Assembly: GCA_018401055.1 (NCBI GenBank)
Contig: JAGYLB010000120.1
Span: 1-54,729, forward strand
DNA: 54,729 nt
Source: Roseicyclus sp.
Lineage (GTDB): Bacteria; Pseudomonadota; Alphaproteobacteria; Rhodobacterales; Rhodobacteraceae
Direction of reading: 5' to 3'
A model generated the notes under the pieces. It saw nothing but the letters and a program-made list of their open reading frames with translations, was not told the DNA's origin and ran no database searches. The translations under genes were made by a program, and so were the position numbers. Below, in pieces: positions 1 through 10,422 of this stretch. How positions within the stretch are numbered: position 1 is the stretch's first letter; each line of letters starts with the position of its first letter.

Positions 1-263
1 AAGCCGAAGACGCCTTGATCGAAGATGTAGCCTGCAAAGACATCGACCCCAAGATCGCCCGTGGCGAAGTAATAGGTTACGCCTGCGCCAAGTGTGCTTT
101 CATCGGTCCGGTTGTTTTCCAAAAGCCGTGCCGAGACACCGAAGTTGGGCTGTTGACTGGCCCCGAAGGTCATCGTGCCACCCAGCATGAAGGTGCCATC
201 GGCCAAGGCGGGCGTTGCGAGCAACGAAAGGGAAACGGCCGTGGCCGTAAGGATATGTGTCAT
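1..263 (-). CDS. Exported protein, 3' part outside the window
   Basis: The gene starts at the ATG at 263-261 and runs off the left edge, so only about 87 residues are visible. The first 21 residues form a clear Sec signal peptide (Thr-His start, hydrophobic Leu/Ala core, cleavage after ALA before Asp-Gly-Thr-Phe). The mature part has alternating polar and aromatic residues (Gly-Gly-Thr-Met-Thr-Phe, Val-Thr-Tyr-Tyr-Phe, Asp-Val-Phe-Ala-Gly-Tyr-Ile-Phe), which resembles strands of a small outer-membrane beta-barrel. I do not recognise the family and infer only an exported, probably outer-membrane, protein. A good -10 hexamer lies upstream. Confidence 0.6.
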   Translation of the reverse strand, partial: MTHILTATAVSLSLLATPALADGTFMLGGTMTFGASQQPNFGVSARLLENNRTDESTLGAGVTYYFATGDLGVDVFAGYIFDQGVFG

Positions 264-299
264 GGGACTGCTCTCGATTTTGGTGTGGTCTTTTTCCCA

Positions 300-327
300 A
301 TTGTAGCAGGATTGACGCGCGACACAA
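300..327 (-). promoter_or_regulatory. Putative sigma-70 promoter of the exported protein
   Basis: On the - strand TTGTGT (327-322) and TACAAT (305-300) are separated by 16 bases, about 37 bases before the start codon at 263. Found by eye only. Confidence 0.4.
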
Positions 328-362
328 CCTCTTGTGGTGTGACACAAGTCCTGACCAACCGG

Positions 363-980
363 TCAGGTGAGCGACGTGACCCACAGGATCGTCGCGTCAT
401 CCTCGGACAGCGAGACCACGTTATGCCCCATCGAGGCGTCGTAATAGGCGCTGTCGCCGCGCCTGAGGTCGACGGGCGCGTAAAACTCCGTCATCAACCG
501 CACCACGCCGGTCAGGACATAGAGGAATTCCTCGCCGTCATGGCGCACCCAGCCGTCGAATTCGTCAAAGCTGCGGGCGCGAATTCGCGCGCGATAGGGC
601 AGCATCGTCTTGCGCGTCAGCGCGCCCGCCAGAAGCTCGTGTTCATAGGTGGCTGTGGCATGCGCCTGCCCTTCGCCGGTGCGAGTCACGGCCATGCGGC
701 CATTCACGCGCGGATCGGTCGGCGGCGTGAAGAGCTGCGGCACGGTGATCCCCAGCCCCTGCGCCAGCTTCTTCAGCGCCTCATAGGTCGGCGACATCTG
801 CCCGTTCTCGATCTTGGAGAGCGTCGAGCGCGCCAGCCCCGCCTGATTGGCCGCCTGTTCCAGCGTCCAGTCACGCGCACGGCGCAGGTCGCGGACCCGT
901 TGACCAAGGTCGACAGGCTGCGGCAGGCTGGCGTCGCCGCTTTCGCGGGCAAGCCGGATCAGGCTCGGTTCGTCCTTCAT
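363..980 (-). CDS. XRE-family transcriptional regulator with cupin domain
   Basis: A 205-residue cytoplasmic regulator. Residues about 27-80 form an XRE/Cro-type helix-turn-helix (motif GLARSTLSKIENGQMSPTYE), and residues about 115-203 form a small cupin beta-barrel (HDGEEFLYVLTG, then DSAYYDASMGH) that normally senses a small ligand. The length is usual for the family. The gene is transcribed away from the acyl-CoA synthetase, DsbA-like and efflux genes with a 68-bp shared upstream region, so these are its likely targets; this is inference from position. The frame is intact. Confidence 0.85.
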   Translation of the reverse strand: MKDEPSLIRLARESGDASLPQPVDLGQRVRDLRRARDWTLEQAANQAGLARSTLSKIENGQMSPTYEALKKLAQGLGITVPQLFTPPTDPRVNGRMAVTRTGEGQAHATATYEHELLAGALTRKTMLPYRARIRARSFDEFDGWVRHDGEEFLYVLTGVVRLMTEFYAPVDLRRGDSAYYDASMGHNVVSLSEDDATILWVTSLT

Positions 981-1048
981 GGCGACGAGTCAATAGCGGG
1001 CCGGGTGGCGACTTGCAACGCGGCGAGGGCGCGCGTAATCGGCTTGGC

Positions 1049-2531
1049 ATGCAGCCCTGCCCCGCGCCCTTCAACCTCGCCGATCATGTCCTGTCCGCCG
1101 GACGCGCCCAGCCCGACAAGATTGCTCTGGCCGTGCTTGGCCCTGCGCGCGCCGAACGGTGGAGTTTCGCGCGGCTGGAGGCGGCGGTTAGAGGGATGGC
1201 GGGTGGCCTCTCGGCGCTGGGGCTGACGCCCGGCGACCGCGTCCTTCTGCGGCTGGGCAACACGCCTGAATTTCCGGTGGCCTTTCTGGGCTGCGTGGCG
1301 GCGGGGCTGATCCCGGTGCCCACGGCCGAAAGGGCTGACCCAGCCCGAGCTTGACCGGCTGACCCCGCTGGTTGCGCCCAAGGCCATCCTTGCCGCGCCG
1401 GGGCTGGCCCTGCCGACATCCTCGCCCTGCCCCGTCATGACCGATGTCGCAGCCCTGATGAATCATTCCCCCACGGATTATGTGATGGGGAACCCCGACC
1501 GCCTTGCCTATCTGGTCTTCACCTCGGGGTCCTCCGGCACGCCCAAGCCGGTGGCCCATGCCCATCGCGCGATCTGGGCGCGCCAGATGATGTGGGACGG
1601 CTGGTATGGCCTGACGCCGGACGACCGTGTGCTGCATGCGGGTGCGTTCAACTGGACCTTCACGCTCGGCACCGGGCTGCTCGATCCTTGGGCGATTGGG
1701 GCAACCGCGCTGATCCCTGCACCCGGCACCGCGCCCGAGGCGCTGGCGCTGCTGCTCAAACGACACGACGCAACGCTCTTTGCCGCCGCACCGGGCGTGT
1801 TCCGAAAGCTTCTTGCGGGCGACGCGCCCCTGCCCCTACCGACCCTGCGCCATGCGCTGGCGGCAGGCGAGAAACTGCCTGAGGCCTTGCGCAGCCGCTG
1901 GCAAGCCGCGACCGGCACCACGATCCACGAGGCGCTCGGCATGTCGGAATGTTCCACCTTCGTCTCGGGCAGCCCCACGCGCCCCGCGCCCGAGGGCACG
2001 TTGGGCTATCCCCAACCCGGCCGCCGCATCGCCATCGTCACGCCCGAGGGGGCAGAGGTCGCACCGGGCGAGACCGGCATCCTTGCCATCCACCGCTCCG
2101 ATCCCGGCCTGATGCTGGGCTACTTGACGCAAGACGGCCCGGACCTGCCCCTGACCTGCGACTGGTTTGTGACCGGCGATCTGGTCTCGGCCGACCCGGA
2201 CGGCGCGCTGCGCTATCACGGACGCCGCGACGATCTGATGACCACGGGCGGCTTCCGCATCTCGCCGCTGGAGGTGGAGGCAGCGTTTCAGGGTGCCCTC
2301 GGCCTAACCGACTGCGCCGCCGCTCCGGTCACGGTCAAGGCCGACACCGCCGTGATCGCACTGGCCCATGTCGGTGACGCAAGCGAGCCCGACCTGCGCG
2401 CGCTGGCCGAGGCGCGGCTGGCGCGCTACAAGCAACCCCGCCTTTACATCGCGCTGTCCGCCCTGCCCCGCTCGGCCAACGGCAAGCTTGACCGCCGCGC
2501 TCTGGCGCAATTGCTCAAGGACAGGACATGA
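1049..2531 (+). CDS. AMP-dependent acyl-CoA synthetase/ligase (frameshifted)
   Basis: An ANL-superfamily enzyme that activates a carboxylic acid to its acyl-AMP and then the CoA thioester. Visible are the N-terminal region (RVLLRLGNTPEFPVAFLGC), the phosphate-binding loop YLVFTSGSSGTPKP, the adenine motif ALGMSE, the hinge motif YHGRRDDLMTTGGFRISPLEVE and the C-terminal catalytic lysine in ANGKLDR. About 494 residues, short for the family. An extra base near 1329-1333 (gaaaggg) splits it: the first frame ends at 1354 and the rest reads in the next frame. It overlaps the next gene by ATGA, so the two are probably co-translated. The acyl substrate cannot be read from sequence. Confidence 0.8.
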
Positions 2532-3175
2532 TCAAACTCGACATCCTCAGCGACCCGATCTGCCCCTGGTGCTACATCGGCTGGGCCAATCTTGCCCGCG
2601 CGCTCGAGGCGCGGCCAGATCATCCCTTCGTCATCGAATGGCACCCGTTCCAGCTCAACCCCGAGATGCCTCCGGGCGGCATGGACCGCCGTGCCTATCT
2701 GGAGGCGAAATTCGGCGGCAAGGATAGGGCGGTTCAGGCCTATCTGCCTGTGCTCACGCATGCCCAGAAGGCCGGGCTGACCTTGAACCTCGAGGCGATC
2801 CCCCGCACCCCCAGCACGCTTGACGCGCACCGCCTGATCCACTGGGCTGGCATCGAGGGGCGGCAGACGCCTGTCGTTCTGGCGTTGTTCCGGGCCTATT
2901 TCACCCAAGGCCGCGACATCGGCGATGCTGCGACATTGGCTGAGATCGCCCAAGAGGCCGGGATGGATCATGCCCTGACCGCAACATTGCTGGCGGGCTC
3001 CTCGGACGCCGAGGACATCCGCGCCCGCGATGCCCATACGCGGTCGCGCGGGGTGACGGGTGTGCCCACATTCGTGATCGACAACACGCATGTGCTGACC
3101 GGCGCGCAACCGACCGAGACCTGGCTTTCGATGATCGACGAGATCGTACCCCAGCTGAAGGATCAGGGCGCATGA
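2528..3175 (+). CDS. DsbA-family oxidoreductase (FrnE-like)
   Basis: A 215-residue thioredoxin-fold protein. The active site CPWC lies at residues 13-16 in SDPICPWCYIG, and the cis-Pro loop GVTGVPTFVIDN lies near residue 180. There is no signal peptide, so it acts in the cytoplasm like FrnE or 2-hydroxychromene-2-carboxylate isomerase relatives rather than periplasmic DsbA. Its start overlaps the stop of the acyl-CoA synthetase, which suggests a shared transcript. The frame is intact; the exact substrate is unknown. Confidence 0.85.
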   Translation: MIKLDILSDPICPWCYIGWANLARALEARPDHPFVIEWHPFQLNPEMPPGGMDRRAYLEAKFGGKDRAVQAYLPVLTHAQKAGLTLNLEAIPRTPSTLDAHRLIHWAGIEGRQTPVVLALFRAYFTQGRDIGDAATLAEIAQEAGMDHALTATLLAGSSDAEDIRARDAHTRSRGVTGVPTFVIDNTHVLTGAQPTETWLSMIDEIVPQLKDQGA

Positions 3176-3233
3176 TCCGGGCTTCATCTTTCCGAAAGTA
3201 TGCACGGCGCACCGCTCCCACCGGGCAGGCCGC

Positions 3234-4451
3234 ATGAGCAAGGCACCGGGCCCTGCCCAACGCCTTTCGCGTGGCGAATTCATCGCGCTGATGGGGATGA
3301 TCTTTGCCACCGTCGCCTTTTCCATCGACGCGATGTTGCCCGCCCTGCCCGAAATCGCGCAGGCGCTGACGCCCGATGATCCCAATCTCGCGCAACTGGT
3401 CCTGACGAGCTTCGTTCTCGGGCTTGGCATCGGCACGCTGTTCACCGGGCCTCTGTCGGACAGTTTCGGGCGCAAGCCGGTGATCATGGCGGGTGCGGCG
3501 CTCTATGTGATGGGCGCGATCCTTGCCTACCTCGCCCCCACGCTCGAACTGCTTCTGGCCGCGCGCATCTTGCAAGGTCTGGGCGCTGCAGGCCCGCGTG
3601 TGGTGGCCACCGCGATCATCCGCGACCTCTATTCGGGCCGCGAGATGGCGCAGATCGTCAGCTTCGCCATGCTCATCTTCACCATCTTCCCGGCCGTGGC
3701 CCCGATGATCGGGGCCGTCATCATCTGGGGCTTTGGCTGGCGCGCGATCTTTCTGGCCTTCCTGATCTTTTCGGCGCTCTCGGTAGGCTGGCTGCTGATC
3801 CGCCAGTCCGAGACGCTGCCCCGTGCGGCGCGGCGCCCCTTTCGGTTGACCTCTTTGTGGCAGGCATTCCGCGAAACGCTGGACCTGCGTCAGATGCAAC
3901 TGTCGATCGTGGTCCAGACGCTGATCTTCGGGGCGCTGTTCGGAATGATCTCCTCAATCCAGCCGATCTTCGACGAGACCTTCGGTCGGGCGGCGAGCTT
4001 TCCCTTCTGGTTCGCCTTCATTGCGGCGGTCACGCAGCCCCGGCGGCCCCGATCAACGGCCTTCTTGTCATGCGGCTTGGCATGCGCCCGCTGGTGCGCC
4101 GGGCACTGGTAACGCAGATGCTGGCATCGGGTCTGGTCGCCGGTCTTTTCGCCTTCGGCAGCGCTGGATACGGCGGGCTTCTGGGTCTTTTTCGTCTGGT
4201 CTTGCAGCGTTTTCGCGCTGGCGGGGTTCACCATCGGCAACCTCAACGCGCTTGCGCTCGAGCCCTTGGGCCATATCGCAGGCATGGCGGCGTCCGTCAT
4301 GGGGGCGTTGGCGACCGTGGGTGGCGCGGTGATCGGGGCCGTCATCGGTCAGTTCTTCGACGGAACGCCCCTGCCCCTCATCCTTGGTACCGCAATCCTG
4401 TCGGGTCTTGGCGCGCTGGTGATGATCTGGATGCCGCGCGACAGGGGCTAG
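3234..4451 (+). CDS. Bcr/CflA-type MFS multidrug efflux transporter (frameshifted)
   Basis: An inner-membrane proton-coupled drug exporter of about 405 residues with twelve predicted helices. The N-terminal half carries the Bcr/CflA signatures SIDAMLPALPEI and LSDSFGRKPV (MFS motif A) and AARILQGLGAAGPRV. The frame is lost twice: one base is missing near 4035, so the frame-1 product stops at 4112, and one extra base near 4163 restores the original frame, which then reads GFTIGNLNALALEPLGHIAG to the stop at 4451. It lies 58 bp after the DsbA-like gene and is probably the last gene of that operon. Confidence 0.75.
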
Positions 4452-4467
4452 AGGATGAGCATCAGGC

Positions 4468-7400
4468 TCACGCCGCCTTGCTGCCTGCATGCACTGCCAG
4501 ATCGCGCGCGATGGCAAAGGCGCCCTTGATCTTGTCGGCATCGCTGGCCCAATCGCGGCGCACCACGATCTTGTTGTCGCGCACCTTGGCCAGCCCCTTC
4601 TGGTCCTGCACAAAGGCGACAAGACCTGCTGGATTGGGGAACTTGTCCATATGGAACTGCACCGTCGCGCCCTTCGGCCCCGCATCGAGCTTGGCGATAT
4701 GGGCGCGCTTGCACATCGCCTTGATGCGAACAACGAGCAGCAAGGTATTGACCTCCTTGGGCAAGGTCCCGAACCGGTCAATCAGCTCGGCGGCGAAACC
4801 TTCCAGCTCCACCTTGGTGTCAAGCTGCGACAGCCGACGGTAAAGCCCAAGACGCACATCCAGATCGGGCACGTAGTCCTCGGGGATCAGCACCGGCACG
4901 CCAAGATTGATCTGAGGCGACCATTGCCCGTCATCGCCGGGCAAGCCTTCGGCCTCTCCCGAGCGGATCTTGGCGATCGCCTCCTCAAGCATGGATTGGT
5001 AAAGTTCGAAGCCCACTTCCTTGACGTGGCCCGATTGCTCCTCGCCCACGATGTTGCCAGCGCCCCGGATATCGAGATCCTGGCTGGCGATGACGAAGCC
5101 TGCCCCGAGGCTGTCCAGGCTGCCCAGAACGCGCAGGCGTTTCTCGGCAGCGGGCGTCAGCTTCATCCGCGGCTTGGTGGTGAGATAGGCATAGGCGCGC
5201 GTCTTGGCGCGGCCGACCCGGCCCCGGATCTGGTAGAGTTGCGCCAGCCCGAACATATCGGCGCGGTGGATGACCATGGTGTTGGCGGTCGGAATGTCGA
5301 TGCCGGACTCCACGATGGTCGTGGCCAGCAGCACATCGTATTTCCCGTCGTAGAAGGCCACCATCCGGTCATCGAGTTCCCCCGCCGCCATCTGGCCATG
5401 GGCGACGACGAATGTGACCTCGGGCACCTGATCGCGCAGGAATTGCTCGACCTCGGGCAGATCCTCTATCCGGGGCACGACGTAGAAGCTCTGCCCGCCG
5501 CGATAATGTTCGCGCAAAAGCGCCTCGCGGATCGTCACCGCGTCGAATTCGCTCACATAGGTGCGGATCGCCAGCCGGTCGACGGGCGGCGTGCCGATCA
5601 TCGACAGGTCGCGCACGCCACTGAGCGACATCTGCAGCGTGCGTGGAATGGGCGTGGCCGACAGCGTCAACACATGTACGTCCGAGCGCATTTCCTTGAG
5701 TCGTTCCTTGTGGCCGACGCCGAAGCGCTGTTCCTCGTCCACGATCATCAGGCCCAGATTGAGGAACCGAATGCCCTTGGCCAAAAGCGCATGGGTGCCG
5801 ATGACGATATCGACGGTGCCATCGCTCATGCCCTTCTTGGTCTCGGCGGCCTCCTTGGTGCCGACAAAGCGGCTGAGTTGGCGCACATTGACCGGAAAGC
5901 CCCGGAACCTGTCGGCAAAGGTCTTGGCGTGCTGGCGGGCAAGCAGCGTCGTGGGGCAATCACCGCCACCTGCAACCCCTGCGCGGCGGCGACAAAGGCC
6001 GCGCGCATCGCCACCTCGGTCTTGCCGAAGCCGACATCGCCCACGATCAGCCGATCCATCGGGCAGTACCACGCTCCAGATCCTCCAGCACATCGGAAAT
6101 CGCGGACAGCTGATCGTCGGTTTCCTCATAGGGGAAGCGGGCGCAGAACGCCTCCCACATGTCGCCGGGCGGCTCGAGGATGGGGGCCTTGCGCAGCAGC
6201 CGTTCGGCGGCGATGCGGATCAACTTGTCGGCGATCTGGCGGATGCGCTCCTTGAGCTTGGCCTTTTTCGCCTGCCACGCCCCACCACCAAGACGGTCGA
6301 GCAAGCCTTCGTCATGGCCATAGCGGCTGAGCAGTTCGATGTTCTCGACCGGCAGGTAAAGCCTGTCGCTGCCTGCATATTCCAGCAAAAGGCATTCATG
6401 CGGCGCGCCCATCGCGGTAACGGTCTCAAGCCCCTTGTAGCGGCCCACGCCGTGATCGACATGCACGACCAGATCGCCGGGGCTGAGCGATTGCGCTTCG
6501 GTCAGATAGTTCTCGGCGCGCTTGGTCTTGCGCTTGGAACGGATCAGCCGGTCGCCCAGAACGTCCTGTTCCGAGATCACCGTCAGGCCGCCGCCGCTAA
6601 AGCCTTCCTCCAGCGGCCAGACGACAAGGCTGAGGCTGCCCTTGGGGCCAAGCCCGCGGGCATCCGCGACAAGGTTCGCATCCGCCACGCCCTGATCCTG
6701 CATGAGCCCGTGTAGACGCTCGCGCGCGCCCTCGGACCATGAGGCAATGACCACGGCGCTGTCTTCACGTTTTGCCTTAACATGCTCCGCCAAAGCACCG
6801 AAAAGGCTAAGGGCTTCATTCTGCCGCTCAGGCGCGAAATTGCGCCCAACGCGCCCGCCCATGTCGAGGACGCCGGGACCGGGTGCGGCGGGGATGGGCG
6901 CGAATTGCACCACGCGGTGCCCTGCGGTGGCGCGGTCCCATACCGCGTCATCAAGATAGAGCAGACCGGGCGGAACCGGCTTGTAGACGGTATCCAGCCG
7001 CCCTTCTGGGTCAGTGCGGTCTTGCGGGTATCATATTGATCGGAAATGGTTTCCCACCGAGCCAGCCGTTGCGGCGTGGTCTGGTCGTCCAGCGTGATCC
7101 GCGCGCCCGGCAGGTAGTCGAAGATCGTCTCCAGCCGCTCATGAAAGAACGGCAGCCAATGCTCCACGCCCTGATGCTTGCGCCCCGCGCTGACCGCCTC
7201 GTAAAGCGGATCATCCGTGCCCGCCGCGCCAAACTCGATGCGGTAATTCTGCCGGAACCGCGTGATCGCGGCCTCGTCCAGCACCACCTCGGAGACAGGG
7301 GCAAGCTCGACCCGCTCAAGCTTTTCGGTGGTACGCTGGCTGGCAGGGTCGAACCGGCGCGCCCCGTCCAGCACATCGCCGAACAGATCCAGCCGCACCG

Positions 7401-7917
7401 GACCGGCCTCGCCCGGCGGCCAGACGTCGATGATGCCGCCCCGGACCGCATAGTCGCCCGGCTCCGTCACCGTGGGGGTTTGCGAGAACCCCATGCGCAC
7501 GAGAAATGTCTTGAGCGCGCTCTCGTCCAGCCGCCCGCCCACGGTGGCGACAAAGGCCGAGGCGCGAAGCAGGTCGCGCGGCGGCACATATTGCGTGGCG
7601 GCGTTGAGCGTCGTCAGCACGATGAAGGCCCCCGACAGACCGCCCGCCAGACCCGCCAGCGTCGCCATGCGCGCAGCCGAAATCTCGGGGTTGGGCGACA
7701 CGCGGTCATAGGGCAGGCAATCCCAGCCGGGGAAATGCAGCACGGGCACAGAAGGATCGAAGAAAGCCAGCGCCCGCGCCATGGCCGCCATGCGCTTGTC
7801 GTCGCGGGCCACATGCAGCACCGGCACGCCGCCTTGCGCCACTTCGCGCAGCACGATCGTAGCGTCGAACCCCTCGGGCGTGCCGGAGGCGAGGATATGG
7901 CTTGGGCTCTGGACCAT
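4468..7917 (-). CDS. mfd: Transcription-repair coupling factor (three frameshifts)
   Basis: Mfd releases RNA polymerase stalled at DNA lesions and recruits UvrA. Reading from ATG at 7917 gives about 1150 residues, the usual length. The UvrB-like N-terminal part ([27 protein letters not shown]) is followed by the RNA-polymerase-interaction domain ([18 protein letters not shown]), the Walker A site [28 protein letters not shown] (motif II), [12 protein letters not shown] and the RecG/TRG region, then the C-terminal UvrA-release domain. One base is missing near 6997, 6062 and 5955, each in a G/C run, so three frames must be joined. Such damage in a core repair gene, without other decay, points to sequencing error. 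Confidence 0.92.
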
Positions 7918-7964
7918 GGCGCCCTCACCTACGCCGCGCGGGCGCGGTGTCAAGCCGCCTGCCG

Positions 7965-8527
7965 TCAATACAGGCGGCTGACACTCACGTTGACATACAT
8001 GCCCCAAAGCGCTGTCACGAAGATGAAGAGGATCCCCATTCCCTGCACCTGCAGACGGTGGTTGCGTAAGCGGATCGCGAGATTCTCGAAGCCGCTGTCA
8101 CGCAGCACCATCGCCGTGCGCACCGACAGGGCCGTGACAAGGATCAACGGCATCAGCAGCAAAACCACGGCCTGGCAGAACTCCACCCGGTAGCCCCAAC
8201 CCAGAATGACAAGGGATGTGACCACAAAACACGAGGCCGCCATCATGGCGATGCCGGAAAGCTCTGCGAAATCAAGAATGCGGCGGGCGTTGATCTCGGC
8301 CAGCGCGCGCGTGTCGCGCGCGCAATCCTCATCCCGCGGCGCCGCTGCACGACGTGGAACGGCACCCCCAGCACCCAATGCGAAAGGGTCGACCACAAGA
8401 TGGCCAGAACGATCCAGTACCAGAGGTTCGAGAACGACCTGAGGTCGATGACCTGAGTGACGAGGTCGAGGAAATCCAAAGCGCGCGCCGCCCGATCGTC
8501 GGTTTCTGTTTTTCTGGCGCGCACCAT
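7965..8527 (-). CDS. Small conserved membrane protein (frameshifted)
   Basis: About 188 residues with a soluble N-terminus containing DLRSFSNLWYWIVLAILWST and four hydrophobic segments: one near residues 32-50, two in the middle and one near the C-terminus. A missing G near 8333-8336 breaks the frame; the end reads to the stop at 7965. Similar Rhodobacterales proteins are sometimes labelled 'component of SufBCD complex', a label I recall but cannot support from this sequence. It lies between mfd and the divergent hemB. Function unknown. Confidence 0.6.
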
Positions 8528-8662
8528 AGGCGCGCCGTGCGGGGGTTTCCAGCCCTGCAATGCAGCATGTGCAAGGGGCGGCCGGGACAACCTTCACCCT
8601 TGCCCTTGCGCAAGCCGCATGTCACCGAAGAGGTCTCAGATACTGCACAAAAGGCCCCGACG

Positions 8663-9655
8663 ATGCCCCAGGCCCCGTTTCCGATGACCCGCCACCGCCG
8701 CCTTCGCGCAACACCCGCCCTGCGCAACCTCGTACGCGAGGCAGAGTTGAGCGTGAACGATTTGATCTGGCCGATCTTCGTGCGCGATGGTGTGGGCATC
8801 GAGGAACCCGTGGCCTCCATGCCCGGCGTGGTGCGCCGCTCGGTCGACAAGATCGTGGAGGCCGCGCGCGAGGCGGCCGATCTTGGTATCCCCGCGATTT
8901 GCCTGTTTCCCTACACAGACGCGAGCCTCAAGACCGAGTTGTGCGAAGAAGCGTGGAACCCCGACAACTTGTCGAACCGCGCCATCAAGGCGATCCGGGA
9001 TGCAGGCATCGAGATTGCGATCATGACCGACATCGCGCTCGACCCCTATAACATCAACGGTCATGACGGGATCGTGCGAGACGGCGTGATCGTGAACGAC
9101 GAAACCGTGGATGCGCTGGTCAGAATGGCATTGGCGCAGGCCGAGGCCGGGGCCGATATCCTGGGGCCGTCCGACATGATGGACGGCCGCATTGGGGCGA
9201 TCCGGCAGGCGCTGGAGGCCGAAGGGCATCAGGGTGTAGCGATCATGTCCTACGCGGCCAAGTTCGCCAGCGCGTTCTATGGCCCGTTCCGCGATGCGGT
9301 CGGCGCTTCGGGCGCCCTCAAAGGCGACAAGTTTACCTACCAGATCGACCCGGCCAACCGGTTGGCCGCCCTCAGATGTGTCGAACGCGACCTGATGGAA
9401 GGGGCTGACATGGTAATGGTCAAACCCGGTCTTCCCTATCTCGATATGGTACGCGAGGTGAAGGACCGGTTCGGCGCGCCGACCTATGCCTATCAGGTCA
9501 GTGGTGAGTACGCGATGATCGAGGCGGCGGCGGCGCAGGGATGGATCGCGGGCGACAAGGTCATGCTCGAAAGCCTGATGTCGTTCCGGCGCGCGGGCTG
9601 CGATGGTGTGCTGACCTATTTCGCCCCAAGGGTTGCGCGTATCCTCAACGGGTAG
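8663..9655 (+). CDS. hemB: Delta-aminolevulinic acid dehydratase (porphobilinogen synthase)
   Basis: HemB condenses two 5-aminolevulinate molecules to porphobilinogen, an early step for haem, and for bacteriochlorophyll in this phototroph. The 330-residue protein has the expected length. Both active-site lysine regions are present: SYAAKFASAFYGPFRDA near residue 200 and MVMVKPGLPYLD near residue 253, as are DIALDPY and GPSDMMDGR. I chose the ATG at 8663 because the family starts just before the first conserved block (TRHRRLRATPALRNLVRE). The frame is intact. It is divergent from the small membrane protein gene with a 135-bp shared upstream region. Confidence 0.95.
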   Translation: MPQAPFPMTRHRRLRATPALRNLVREAELSVNDLIWPIFVRDGVGIEEPVASMPGVVRRSVDKIVEAAREAADLGIPAICLFPYTDASLKTELCEEAWNPDNLSNRAIKAIRDAGIEIAIMTDIALDPYNINGHDGIVRDGVIVNDETVDALVRMALAQAEAGADILGPSDMMDGRIGAIRQALEAEGHQGVAIMSYAAKFASAFYGPFRDAVGASGALKGDKFTYQIDPANRLAALRCVERDLMEGADMVMVKPGLPYLDMVREVKDRFGAPTYAYQVSGEYAMIEAAAAQGWIAGDKVMLESLMSFRRAGCDGVLTYFAPRVARILNG

Positions 9656-9790
9656 CGGGTGGTCGGCGGGAAGCCGCCAGCGCTTGTGGTTTTCAGGTGA
9701 CAGACTGGGCCTTGCGGCGTATTGTTCGGGACAATCCGCGGGCAAGTGAATGACCCGCACCCAGAGGCATCCGGCAAGAGGCACCCCACC

Positions 9791-10348
9791 ATGAGCACCC
9801 TCACCCGTCGTCATTTCGTGATCACCGGCGCATCCCTGCCGCTTGTGGCGGCCTGCGGCAACGGCATCAACTCAGACGGCGCGCAACGTATCGACGCAAG
9901 GGTCGATGCAGCGCAGGAATTCATGTTCCGCGAGGTTCCGGGCACGCAAGATCTTGCCCGTGACGCGCGCGGTATGCTGATCATGCCGCTCATCACCGAG
10001 GCGGGCTTTGGCTTTGGCGCCTCCTACGGGCGCGGTGCCTTGCGGATCAATGGCGCGACGGTCGATTATTACTCGGCTGTTTCGGGCACCTTCGGCCTGC
10101 AGATCGGCGCGCAGCAATACGCCCATACCCTGTTTTTCATGACCGACGAGGCCTTGCAGGCCTTCCGCACCTCGCCGGGCTGGGCCGTGGGGGCCGACAT
10201 GCGCTATGCCGCAATCGATCAGGGCGGCAATCTGGGCGTGGACACCAACACCCTGAGCGATCCCGTCATCGCGGTGATCTATGGGCAGGCCGGTCTGATC
10301 ATCGGTGCCACGCTCGACGGCACGCGCTACACCCGCATCCTGCCCTGA
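9791..10348 (+). CDS. SYLF-domain (YSC84-related) lipoprotein
   Basis: A 185-residue exported protein. The N-terminus combines a twin-arginine-like stretch (TRRHFVITG) with a lipobox ending in LVAAC at residue 22, so it is probably a Tat-exported lipoprotein. The rest is a SYLF/Ysc84 lipid-binding domain: AQEFMFREVPGTQDLARDARGML, then the glycine-rich GFGFGASYGRGAL and a C-terminal GLIIGATLDGTRYTRI. The frame is intact and the gene stands alone between hemB and the acylase. The phospholipid-binding role comes from the family and is not shown here. Confidence 0.8.
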   Translation: MSTLTRRHFVITGASLPLVAACGNGINSDGAQRIDARVDAAQEFMFREVPGTQDLARDARGMLIMPLITEAGFGFGASYGRGALRINGATVDYYSAVSGTFGLQIGAQQYAHTLFFMTDEALQAFRTSPGWAVGADMRYAAIDQGGNLGVDTNTLSDPVIAVIYGQAGLIIGATLDGTRYTRILP

Positions 10349-10422
10349 CGGGCGCATGACACCGCCTTGCAATTCCCGGGGCATCGGGTAGCACCCCGCT
10401 GTGAAACCCCGCGCGAGGCCTG

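Noticed and set aside
4489..6255. 588-codon + strand frame
   Set aside because: Antisense shadow of mfd; rich in Arg, His and Gln with no domain, a usual effect of high G+C.
5940..7005. Programmed frameshifting in mfd
   Set aside because: Three separate sites without slippery heptamers or pseudoknots, and no mfd is known to need it; sequence error is simpler.
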